Source: JBMYRH01 sp049602155 (GTDB lineage Bacteria > Myxococcota_A > UBA9042 > PHBI01 > JBMYRH01). Taken from it: DNA of 64,000 bases. The notes below the pieces were generated by a model, which was not told the DNA's origin, did not search any database, and worked only from the letters and a program-made list of their open reading frames with translations. Location of the stretch: positions 1 through 64,000 of the forward strand of contig JBMYRH010000003.1 in the NCBI GenBank assembly GCA_049602155.1, in the 5' to 3' direction. This document shows, one piece after another, positions 44,695 through 52,462 of this stretch (the stretch's first letter is position 1; the number at the start of each line of letters is the position of its first letter). A program made the position numbers and the translations under genes.

Positions 44695-45585
44695 ATGGAG
44701 CATTCGACGGATATTGCGGCGCAGCAGGGCTTGGAAGCCCCGTTTGACGCGTGCGCGCTGTCCAGCTTCCAGCCTCATGATGAGCGTACGCTTTGGCGGG
44801 GGCTCTCGATCTCGGGGATCGTTCACGGCATGATCGCCACCGCGCTGATCGTTTACGGCGTCGAATTAGTGGGGCTCGATCAGCGTGCTGTCGCCCCCGC
44901 CTTCGTCGCTGCTCCCCCCATCCAGGCGAGCTTCGTGTTCCAGAAGAGGGAGGAGCCGGAGCTAAAGCCGCACCTGGTCCCTGAGAAGATCGCCGAGGCC
45001 ATAACCCCCGAGCCTGCCAAGATCCCGACGCCACACCAGGTCCTGCGCAAGCCCAAGCCCAAGCTCAAAAAAGCACGGGTCGCCAAGACTGCGCCGCGTG
45101 CCAAGAAGCCCCGGACTGCGCCGCGCCCCGCTGAGGAGAGGCCGACAGTGATCGCCCCCGGCGTCGCAGATACGGCAGCGGACACCTCCGCAGCGCCCCC
45201 CCCTGAGAACCTCGCTGCTGCGAGCGGCCCAGCGACAACGAGCGCTCCACCGACCCCAAGTGGCGGAGTCCAGAGCACGGTCGATCGTGCGGGCCTCCTT
45301 AAGGCCTACGTGAAGAGCCTGTCGAAGGCCGTGCGAAAGCGCCGAGCGTACCCTCGTGCTGCGAAGCTGGCTGGACTTGAAGGGCGCGCTGTCGTGCGGA
45401 TCGTCTTGAATGAGACCGGCAGTATCGTCGCGATCGAGCTAGCAAGCTCGTCGGGCCACGACATCCTCGATCGTGCAGCGCTAGAGGCAGCACGCAGCGT
45501 CGGCGCGCTCCCAGCGGCGCCAAGCGGACTCAACTGGGGCACTCGCGCGATCAAAGTCCCCTTCAGCTTCAAGGTCGCCAGCTAG
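44695..45585 (+). CDS. tonB: TonB energy-transducing protein
   Basis: From ATG 44695 the product is 296 residues. It has one N-terminal membrane anchor (LSISGIVHGMIATALIVYGV, about residues 34-53), a Pro/Lys-rich periplasmic spacer (PEPAKIPTPHQVLRKPKPKLKKA) and a C-terminal TonB domain (about 205-296: YPRAAKLAGLEGRAVVRIVL, then NETGSIVAIELASSSGHDIL, ending VPFSFKVAS). It couples the inner-membrane proton gradient to the TonB-dependent receptor. ExbB and ExbD are not in the window. It is divergent from the iron operon and shares its control region. The ORF extends to 44578, but that part contains Fur-box-like site 3. Confidence 0.9.
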   Translation: MEHSTDIAAQQGLEAPFDACALSSFQPHDERTLWRGLSISGIVHGMIATALIVYGVELVGLDQRAVAPAFVAAPPIQASFVFQKREEPELKPHLVPEKIAEAITPEPAKIPTPHQVLRKPKPKLKKARVAKTAPRAKKPRTAPRPAEERPTVIAPGVADTAADTSAAPPPENLAAASGPATTSAPPTPSGGVQSTVDRAGLLKAYVKSLSKAVRKRRAYPRAAKLAGLEGRAVVRIVLNETGSIVAIELASSSGHDILDRAALEAARSVGALPAAPSGLNWGTRAIKVPFSFKVAS

Positions 45586-45616
45586 CCTGCTGCGCGAAGT
45601 GCAGCTGAATAGGGCT

Positions 45617-46651
45617 CTACGAGTTGCTGACGTCTGAGCCCTCAGGTGCTTGGTACGCGTGGTCGTAGATCGGCTTGCCCTGAAGCTTCAGCAGCAATGC
45701 GCGCCACACAGGCGGGTTCGTGCCCAAGAGCCGAAGCAGAGACAGCATCGGAGAGGCCGACAACGCCCGCCGTGCGTCGGAGTATCGATACGCTAACCCG
45801 ATGGAGGCGCTCGCGTTCTCAACCTGATGCCACATAAACGGTGGATTATAGAGGATATCGCCGGGCTCAAGGTCGACCACGTACCCGTCGATATGAGCGA
45901 ACGCCGGGAAGACCTCGGGGTCAGGGTCATGAATATCCACGTAACTGTAGTTGTATGCCGACCGCTTCGCGGGGGGCTGAATCACCGGGGTGTAAAAGGC
46001 GGGATATAGGAACCACCGCTTAGGTCCGTAGACTTGGACAAAGAGGTTCGAGGTGATCGCGTTATGCAGGTAGGTGACCGTCCCGGTCCCCCCCATGAAG
46101 AGGTGGTAGCCAGACCCAAAAGAGCCAGGCGCCCGGAGCGCTTCAAGCATCGGTACATCGAGTTCACCTTCGAGGTTGCCAGCCTGCTCAAGGAAGGGCT
46201 CGAAGCGGATATACTCCGGGCCACCGGCTTCGATGCGATCGATGATCTCATGCATCGGCAGGAGCTCCTCATGGCCTTGCAAGTGATGGCCGTTGATCCC
46301 CTCTGAGTCCGCGAGGCGGATTTGAACGTCGCCGTGGCGCTCTCGAAAGTAGTCGAGGCTCCACTTCCCCATGCACGGCCAATCCTTGGCCGCGCCGGCG
46401 AGCACGACCGGGCGTCCATAGCGCTGATAGTGGCGATGAAAAGCGGCAGGCGTTAGCCCCTCGACCCGATCGACAGGGTAACGCCGACCAGTAGCTCGTT
46501 GCTCCAGCTGGGAGGCCATTCGGCGCTGCACATCGACGCGCTTGGACCCCAACCATTGAGACGCCCTCGAGGCTCCAAGCACATGCTCGGCGAAGAGGAG
46601 CGCGTTGTAGGTCACGCGCTCTCGCTTCGGAATGTCGCTTGGGTCGAGCAT
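45617..46651 (-). CDS. JmjC/cupin_8 oxygenase-like protein with HxA in the metal site
   Basis: The 344-residue protein has the cupin_8/JmjC fold of Fe(II)/2-oxoglutarate oxygenases such as FIH and JMJD5. Family segments are RPVVLAGAAKDWPCMGKWSL (residues 80-99), GTGTVTYLHNAITSNLFVQV (188-207), PKRWFLYP and DILYNPPFMWHQVEN (265-279). The usual facial triad is H-x-D...H; here it reads His196-Asn197-Ala198 and His275, so the carboxylate ligand is missing. ATG 46651 has GAGGAGG upstream. It is divergent from the radical SAM pair. It may be a halogenase-like enzyme, a ligand-altered oxygenase, or inactive. Confidence 0.85.
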   Translation of the reverse strand: MLDPSDIPKRERVTYNALLFAEHVLGASRASQWLGSKRVDVQRRMASQLEQRATGRRYPVDRVEGLTPAAFHRHYQRYGRPVVLAGAAKDWPCMGKWSLDYFRERHGDVQIRLADSEGINGHHLQGHEELLPMHEIIDRIEAGGPEYIRFEPFLEQAGNLEGELDVPMLEALRAPGSFGSGYHLFMGGTGTVTYLHNAITSNLFVQVYGPKRWFLYPAFYTPVIQPPAKRSAYNYSYVDIHDPDPEVFPAFAHIDGYVVDLEPGDILYNPPFMWHQVENASASIGLAYRYSDARRALSASPMLSLLRLLGTNPPVWRALLLKLQGKPIYDHAYQAPEGSDVSNS

Positions 46652-46658
46652 CGTCCTC

Positions 46659-46672
46659 CTCTCGGCCGAGAG
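46659..46672. promoter_or_regulatory. Perfect 14-base palindrome at the JmjC ribosome site
   Basis: CTCTCGGCCGAGAG is its own reverse complement. It abuts the GAGGAGG ribosome site of the minus-strand JmjC-like gene, in the 128-base divergent region shared with the radical SAM gene. It may be an operator or an RNA hairpin affecting translation. Confidence 0.45.
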
Positions 46673-46779
46673 TATAGCTCAGGCTGGCAGGCTCGCGCTC
46701 GTGGGTTGCATTCGTAGGAGCTGCCTTTCATGCTGATGGCACGTGCAGAGGCACGTAGTCCGCAACATCGAGGGAGGAC

Positions 46780-48273
46780 ATGCGGCGAAAGATCCTGCTG
46801 CTTCAGCCCACTGTCGGTGAGTGGGACGAGATGCGCACGGCACCCGCGCTGCCACTCGCGTTGCTGCACGCTGCGACGCTGGTCGCAGAGGAGTACGACG
46901 TCGAGATCTTCGACAGGCGCCTGCACCGCGTGGGGTGGGAGTCCGCCCTCGCGGCGCACATCGATGACCGACTGATGCTCGTCGGCGCGACCGCCTTCAC
47001 CGGCCCAATGCTCCGCTCCTCGCTCGAGATGTGCCGCGTCATCCGAGCGCATCGCCCAGACATCCCGATCGTCTGGGGTGGCATCCACGCGAGCTTGCTC
47101 CCCCAAGAGACCGCGAAGAGCGACTTCGCCGACTACGTGGTGCAGGGCGAAGGCGAAGTCCCGCTGCGCGACCTCGCCCGCTGCGTCGATCGCGGTGAGT
47201 CGCCCGAGGGGATCCCGGGCATCTGGTACCGGCAAGACGGCGAGGTGGTCGGCACTCCGCCGGGGCCGATGGTCACGCTCGAAGAGATGCCTTCTCCGCC
47301 GTGGCACTTGGTCGACGTCACCCGCTACCTGCCGAAGTACAAGGGCAGAAAGGGCATCTATTTCCAGAGCTCCAGAGGCTGCCCACTGCCCTGTACATAT
47401 TGCTACAACGTGGTCTTCAACAGCCGCCGCTGGCGCTCCTTGAGCCCTGAGAAGACCGTGGAGCAGATACGGCACCTAGTCGACACTTACGGCGCAGAGG
47501 ACATCTACTTCGTCGACGACATGTTCTTCACGAACATCAAGCGTGCACGGCGGATCGCAGAGCTGCTCTGTGACGTCGACGTCACCTGGCAGGTCCAGGG
47601 CGTGGACATCATGGGCATGAAGCGCATGACCGATGATGACTACAGACTGATCATCAAGAGCGGCTGCAGCCGCCTGACCTGCGGCATCGAGTCCGGATCG
47701 CCGAGGCTGCGCCGCTACGTGAAAAAGCAGGGCACGGTCGAGGACATCGAAGAGGTCACGGCGCGCCTGGCGAAGTTCCCAATCACGCTCTACTACAGCT
47801 TTATGTGCGGTATCCCGACGGAGACGATTGAGGAGGTCAAGATGACCGTCGACCTCATCTTCCGGCTGCTGACCTCCAACCCCAACCTCCACGTCTCACC
47901 GCTCTACAACTTCACGCCCTACCCCGGCACAGAGCTCTTCCAAGTCGCCCAAGACCTCGGGATGCCGATGCCGAGTCGACTTGAGGACTGGGCGGAGTTC
48001 CGCCATGAGCAGACCAACTTCTTCCCCGAGCGCCGCGACTTCTATGAGTCGCTCTACTTCACGTCCCTCTTCGTCGACGATAAGACCCGTGAATACGACG
48101 TCCCGGCGACTGTGCGACTGCTCTCGTCGATCTACCGCCCTATCGCGCGCTACCGAACGCGGCACTTCTTCTTCAAGGGGCTGCTTGAACGACCCGCGAT
48201 GGACATGGCCATGAAGGTATGGCGCGGTGTCGGGCAGAATATCTTGATGCGCAAACCCCTCTACACCGAATGA
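46780..48273 (+). CDS. B12-binding-domain radical SAM protein
   Basis: The 497-residue protein has an N-terminal cobalamin-binding-like Rossmann domain (about 1-150: ILLLQPTVGEWDE, IVWGGIHASLLP). The radical SAM domain carries the cluster motif in SSRGCPLPCTYCYN (C-x3-C-x2-C, about residue 201), then GIESGSPRLRRYVKK. A C-terminal helical region follows. This architecture is shared by hopanoid, bacteriochlorophyll and natural-product methylases and cyclases. Lack of the D-x-H-x-x-G motif suggests cobalamin binding may differ or be absent. It overlaps the next radical SAM gene by four bases (ATGA). ATG 46780 follows a strong AGGGAGG. Confidence 0.9.
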   Translation: MRRKILLLQPTVGEWDEMRTAPALPLALLHAATLVAEEYDVEIFDRRLHRVGWESALAAHIDDRLMLVGATAFTGPMLRSSLEMCRVIRAHRPDIPIVWGGIHASLLPQETAKSDFADYVVQGEGEVPLRDLARCVDRGESPEGIPGIWYRQDGEVVGTPPGPMVTLEEMPSPPWHLVDVTRYLPKYKGRKGIYFQSSRGCPLPCTYCYNVVFNSRRWRSLSPEKTVEQIRHLVDTYGAEDIYFVDDMFFTNIKRARRIAELLCDVDVTWQVQGVDIMGMKRMTDDDYRLIIKSGCSRLTCGIESGSPRLRRYVKKQGTVEDIEEVTARLAKFPITLYYSFMCGIPTETIEEVKMTVDLIFRLLTSNPNLHVSPLYNFTPYPGTELFQVAQDLGMPMPSRLEDWAEFRHEQTNFFPERRDFYESLYFTSLFVDDKTREYDVPATVRLLSSIYRPIARYRTRHFFFKGLLERPAMDMAMKVWRGVGQNILMRKPLYTE

Positions 48274-49673
48274 GCCCTCCCTTCCGAACGACGCAGAGCC
48301 TCTGTGCGACTTGTAAATCGGTCGTCCCGGCGGAGCTTTATGTCCGCGCTTCAGCAGACGACCCGTCACGGAACGAAGTCTGGATGCGAAAGCGCTGCCC
48401 CGACCATGGCGCCGAGGAGGTCCGCTACTGGCGAGACGCCGAGCTCTTCTCAAAGCTCGACGAGGTGGTCGGCGACTACACGTGGTGCGACACCTTCGAG
48501 TGCCTGAGCGGGACCGACTGTGACCGCTGCGTCGACAAGTCCTACAACATCATGCTCGAGGTCACGACGCGCTGTAACCTCGACTGCCCGGTCTGCTGCA
48601 GCGACGCCAACGCGATCTACTCCGAGCCGCCGAGCATCGCGCAGATCGTCTCGCGACTGCCTCCCGCGCGGAGAGGCCTGATGGGGAAGCTTCGGCGACC
48701 GAACATCGTGCTCTTCGGGGGAGAGGCCTCCGTTCGCAAAGACCTCCCCGAGCTGGTTGAGGCGCTGGTCGAGCGCGGCTATGTCCCGCGGCTCGCGACC
48801 AACGGCGTGCGCATGTGCGACGAGCGGTACTTAGAGCGCCTCCGTGAGGCTGGGCTGAAGTGGGTCATCCTGCAGTTCGACGGGTTCGATGACGACGTCT
48901 CCGAGTTGCTACGGGGCGAACGCCTGCAGGCGATGAAGATGGAGGCCATCGAGAAGATGACCGCCCACGGCTTCAAGGTTCAACTCGGGACCATGATGGT
49001 CAAGGGCGTCAACACCAAGTATGCGGGCGACCTCATCCGCTTTGTGACCAGCCACAAGGACGTCTTCTGGCTCAGCTTCTACCCTCACGCCGCTCAAGCG
49101 CGCTCGCTGCTGCCAACCAAGCAGACCTTCATGAGCGAGATGCTCACGGAGATCGAGGCGCAGACCGAGGGCCGAATCACCGAGCGAGACTTCCTAGCGA
49201 CCCTCAAATGGCTGGGCCGCGCCCACCGCGTGTTGCGTTTACCGAGCTTGAAGGCCAAGCACAGTACGTTGCCGATGGTGCTCATGACCGACGGCAACGA
49301 CTACTTCCCGCTCGTCCGCCTGCTCAACCCTCTGTTCGCGGTGCGGAAGCTGCCCTTGGTCCTTCGACTCCTGATGTCGTTGCCCAAAGCGCTGTTTTAC
49401 CAAGAGAGCGACACCCCTCCCTTCTTGAAGTTCTTCGTGGTGGAGAAGTTCCACTCCGATGAGACCGTGGACCTCGAAGAGGCCTCGAACTGCCATATGG
49501 CGTTTATGACCGCGAACCACTTCGTGCCCTTCGACATCTACAACATCGCCTACAAGCAAGGCGGAGCCTGGGACCCGCCAGCACCCCGCAAAGGGCACAT
49601 CCGTAAGGAACCCAAGCGCGTCGACCCCGCGCGCGTGCCCACCTCAGGTCTGAGGCTCGCACAACGCTCATAG
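48270..49673 (+). CDS. Radical SAM protein of the Tes/MJ0619-like family
   Basis: From ATG 48270 (ATGA overlap with the preceding stop) the product is 467 residues. The N terminus has a Cys-rich metal site (SLCATCKSVVPAELYV, then RKRCPDHGAEEVRYW) like that of MJ0619-type proteins and archaeal tetraether synthase Tes. A further Cys cluster (ECLSGTDCDRC) precedes the radical SAM motif EVTTRCNLDCPVCCSDA (C-x3-C-x2-C). FGGEAS and LATNGVRMC follow, and the C-terminal half is hydrophobic in places. Tes joins lipid chains through C-C bonds; other relatives have unknown substrates. I infer a C-C-forming or methylating role on a bulky hydrophobic substrate. Confidence 0.87.
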   Translation: MSPPFRTTQSLCATCKSVVPAELYVRASADDPSRNEVWMRKRCPDHGAEEVRYWRDAELFSKLDEVVGDYTWCDTFECLSGTDCDRCVDKSYNIMLEVTTRCNLDCPVCCSDANAIYSEPPSIAQIVSRLPPARRGLMGKLRRPNIVLFGGEASVRKDLPELVEALVERGYVPRLATNGVRMCDERYLERLREAGLKWVILQFDGFDDDVSELLRGERLQAMKMEAIEKMTAHGFKVQLGTMMVKGVNTKYAGDLIRFVTSHKDVFWLSFYPHAAQARSLLPTKQTFMSEMLTEIEAQTEGRITERDFLATLKWLGRAHRVLRLPSLKAKHSTLPMVLMTDGNDYFPLVRLLNPLFAVRKLPLVLRLLMSLPKALFYQESDTPPFLKFFVVEKFHSDETVDLEEASNCHMAFMTANHFVPFDIYNIAYKQGGAWDPPAPRKGHIRKEPKRVDPARVPTSGLRLAQRS

Positions 49674-49683
49674 GGACAGCGCC

Positions 49684-50916
49684 CTAGGCGATAAACTGCC
49701 CCACGGCGGTCTTGAGCAGCCGCGGGCCATTGTAGCGCCACATCACCTGCCGTGCGCGGCGCTCCAACTGGTCGCGCCTGATGGCGTCGACGGGGGCCTG
49801 AGGCTCACACCCCAAGCGATGCGCATAGATGTTGATAGAGAGGTAAGCTGCCTCCAGTTGATCGGCCAAGGTCGCGCATTCGATGAGGCTCTCGAGCTCG
49901 TCCCCCTCGAACCCGACGACAAAGTGCGCCCCAAAGGCCACCCCGTGACGTCGGAGGTGACCGACTCCTTCAAGCAGCTTGCTGTCCAAGAGCTTCTTAC
50001 CCAAGGCACTGCGGCGCCCCTCCTTGGGCACCTCAATACCGATCTGCGCCAGCTCAAAGCCGCTCTCGCTCAACGACCGAGCGACCTCATCGTCGATAAG
50101 ATCAGCCCTCATGAACCCTCGAAGGGACCACTGATGCGGCGCCAGCATCTGCAGCACCTCCAGCGTATGGTCGCGGCGCGCCCCAAAGGTCATGTCGCGC
50201 AGATAAACACGCTGCGTCCCGAGGCCGCTCATCCACGCAATGTCCAAAGCCACGTCATCGATAGCGCGCCGTTTATAGCCAATCGCGTGGCGCCCTGAGT
50301 TACAGAAGGTGCACGTAAACGGGCAGCCAAAGTCGGTGAGCAAGGAGCGAAAGGGGCCTCCCCAAAGGGGCATCTTGTAGCCGCGCAAGGGGAGCAGCTC
50401 ATGGGGCATCGCTCCAAGGCTGAACTCCCCCGACTGGGGAGGTGCACAAGGCTCATGAGTCGGCGTATGGATGCGACCTTCGGCCTCTCCGCCCAGCAGA
50501 AAGGCTGCCGCCTCTTCGCTCGTGAAGTCGAGCAGCAGCCCATCAACAGCGGGCCAACGCTCGAAATCAAACGCCTTATCGAGGGCCACTTCACCGCTGA
50601 TAGCGAGCCGCGTCTTCGGGCCGATGAGGCTCGACAAGAGCCTCAAGTCAGCGTCGCGGGTCAAAGTCGACGCGAGCCCGACCACGCTGTCCGGAGCGAA
50701 CGCCTCGACCCGCTTTCGAAAGGCGACATCGCTCAACCCCTCGGCCATCGCGTCGACGATCAAGAGCTCTGCATCGCTCTGCAAGCGCGCCGCGAGCGCG
50801 AGGAGGTCGATGGGATGCCAATGATACCGGGCCTTGGGGCGGGTCGAACAATAATAGTCGCGCAGGACCGGCGCCGCCGCTGGGGGGTTGAGCAATGCGA
50901 CTCGGGGCCGGCTCAT
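49684..50916 (-). CDS. Radical SAM protein with degenerate cobalamin-type N domain
   Basis: The 410-residue protein begins with a Rossmann-like N-terminal domain (MSRPRVALLNPPAAAPVLRD) as in B12-type radical SAM enzymes. The cluster motif is TDFGCPFTCTFCNSG (about residues 196-207), followed by YLRDMTFGARRDHTLE and IGIEVPKEGRRSALGKK. Its ATG overlaps the stop of the upstream radical SAM gene (ATGA). It converges on the Tes-like gene with a ten-base gap. The substrate is unknown. Confidence 0.86.
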   Translation of the reverse strand: MSRPRVALLNPPAAAPVLRDYYCSTRPKARYHWHPIDLLALAARLQSDAELLIVDAMAEGLSDVAFRKRVEAFAPDSVVGLASTLTRDADLRLLSSLIGPKTRLAISGEVALDKAFDFERWPAVDGLLLDFTSEEAAAFLLGGEAEGRIHTPTHEPCAPPQSGEFSLGAMPHELLPLRGYKMPLWGGPFRSLLTDFGCPFTCTFCNSGRHAIGYKRRAIDDVALDIAWMSGLGTQRVYLRDMTFGARRDHTLEVLQMLAPHQWSLRGFMRADLIDDEVARSLSESGFELAQIGIEVPKEGRRSALGKKLLDSKLLEGVGHLRRHGVAFGAHFVVGFEGDELESLIECATLADQLEAAYLSINIYAHRLGCEPQAPVDAIRRDQLERRARQVMWRYNGPRLLKTAVGQFIA

Positions 50917-52337
50917 CGTCCGCCCAGCCAGTGCAGTGCACGGCGACCCACATAGAAGGCCGTCTCAGGGCTTCGAATCGCACGAGCTAGGCGCCAAAGT
51001 TGCCGTGGTCGAGAGTAGAAACGCAGGATAGCCTGACGTTGCAGGTTCTTCAGCACCCGGGGCGAGTAGCCCGGCGCGACATAGCTGACCTCCGCGTAGT
51101 CGCTCATATTCAGGATACGCTCGCGCTGATTGCGGCTCAGGGTGTCGAACTCCGGCGTCGACGGCAGCGGCGTGAAGAGCGAGAAATTCGCACGAGTCAG
51201 CGGGAGAGACTCAGCCAAGTGAATGGTCTCAAGCGCCTCACCCCTCGTCTCCCCCGGGTAACCCAGGATGAAGAACGCGTGGGCCTCCATGCCTCGACCG
51301 ACGATCTTGTCCACCACCTCGGGGACGATGGAGAGGTCGAGATGCTTGACCATGCGCTCAAGCACGCGCGCGCTCCCAGACTCGATCCCCAGAGAGATCG
51401 AGTAGCAGCCGGCTGCTTGCATCGCGTCGAGGAGCTCATCATCCAGAGCGTCGATTCGGACCCCATTGGGGCAGCTCCAAGGCATCACTAAGCCCCGCGC
51501 GATGATCTCTCTGCAGATCCCGAGCGCGTGCTTTCGTGAGATCGTGAAGTTGTCGTCGACGACCTGAAACTCCCGTACACCGAAGCTATCTCTCAAGATC
51601 TGCAGCTCATCACAGACCACCTCTGGGGACCTGTAGCGCATCTTTCGCCCCACGAGCTGAGGCACGCTGCAGAAGCCACAGGCGTACGGGCACCCCCGAC
51701 TCGTCAGGATCGGCGCCACTGGGAAGCGCTTAAAGAATGCCCCATGAGGCGCATGCGGATAACTGTCCGGGGGCATCAACGACCAGGCCGGCATCCCAAG
51801 CTCATCGATGTCGACAGGCGCGGGCTGAGGGGTCTTCACGTACTCGTCGGCGTCGAGGTACGCGACCCCGGGGAGCGCAGAGAGGTCAACTGAGCGGGGC
51901 GATTCAGCAGCATCAGCGGCGATCACAAGCCCCCGAAAGGTCCGCTCAGCCTCGCCGATCATCACCGCATCCAGACCGTCAAAGGAGCGCCTCAACACCA
52001 ACTCCGACATCGCCGACGGGTGCGGACCACCGGCGACGATGAGGCTATCAGGACACGCTGCTCGGAGCTCCGCGACAAAGTCGACAAGGGCCCGCGCTGC
52101 GTGCGTCACCACGCTCAGACCGATCACCGTGGGCTGCTCCTTCCGGGCCAAGGCCGCCAAGGAACGCGGCGTAACCGGCTTACGGATTCCGTCGATCAAG
52201 CGGACCCGTGCCACATCCCCCACATGGGCCGCCAAGTAGCCGAGTCCAAGAGGTGGAGAGACGACGTCGCTGTAGCAAGGCACCTTCACGAGGTAGGTGA
52301 GCGGCGTGGATGCGGTCTTGAGGCTCATGAGCGCCAT
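50913..52337 (-). CDS. B12-binding-domain radical SAM protein
   Basis: This 474-residue protein has an N-terminal cobalamin-binding-like domain (KVPCYSDVVSPPLGLGYLAA, TVIGLSVVTHAARALVDFVA, IVAGGPHPSAMSELVLR), a radical SAM motif in TSRGCPYACGFCSVP (about residue 218), the VDDNFTISRKHALGIC and SLGIESGSARVLERM segments, and a C-terminal extension of about 100 residues. It is the first gene of a two-gene minus-strand operon with the next radical SAM gene (ATGA overlap). It is divergent from the membrane beta-propeller gene. Confidence 0.89.
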   Translation of the reverse strand: MALMSLKTASTPLTYLVKVPCYSDVVSPPLGLGYLAAHVGDVARVRLIDGIRKPVTPRSLAALARKEQPTVIGLSVVTHAARALVDFVAELRAACPDSLIVAGGPHPSAMSELVLRRSFDGLDAVMIGEAERTFRGLVIAADAAESPRSVDLSALPGVAYLDADEYVKTPQPAPVDIDELGMPAWSLMPPDSYPHAPHGAFFKRFPVAPILTSRGCPYACGFCSVPQLVGRKMRYRSPEVVCDELQILRDSFGVREFQVVDDNFTISRKHALGICREIIARGLVMPWSCPNGVRIDALDDELLDAMQAAGCYSISLGIESGSARVLERMVKHLDLSIVPEVVDKIVGRGMEAHAFFILGYPGETRGEALETIHLAESLPLTRANFSLFTPLPSTPEFDTLSRNQRERILNMSDYAEVSYVAPGYSPRVLKNLQRQAILRFYSRPRQLWRLARAIRSPETAFYVGRRALHWLGGR

Positions 52338-52462
52338 GAAATGAAGTGCAGAAGAAGACTCACTCCTTAGAAGACTACCACCGCTGATGTGCAGACGGGA
52401 AACGCCCGGAAGCTGAGTCCGTGGTGACGTTCAATGCGCCGCGCTGCTATCATCCGCCATCC

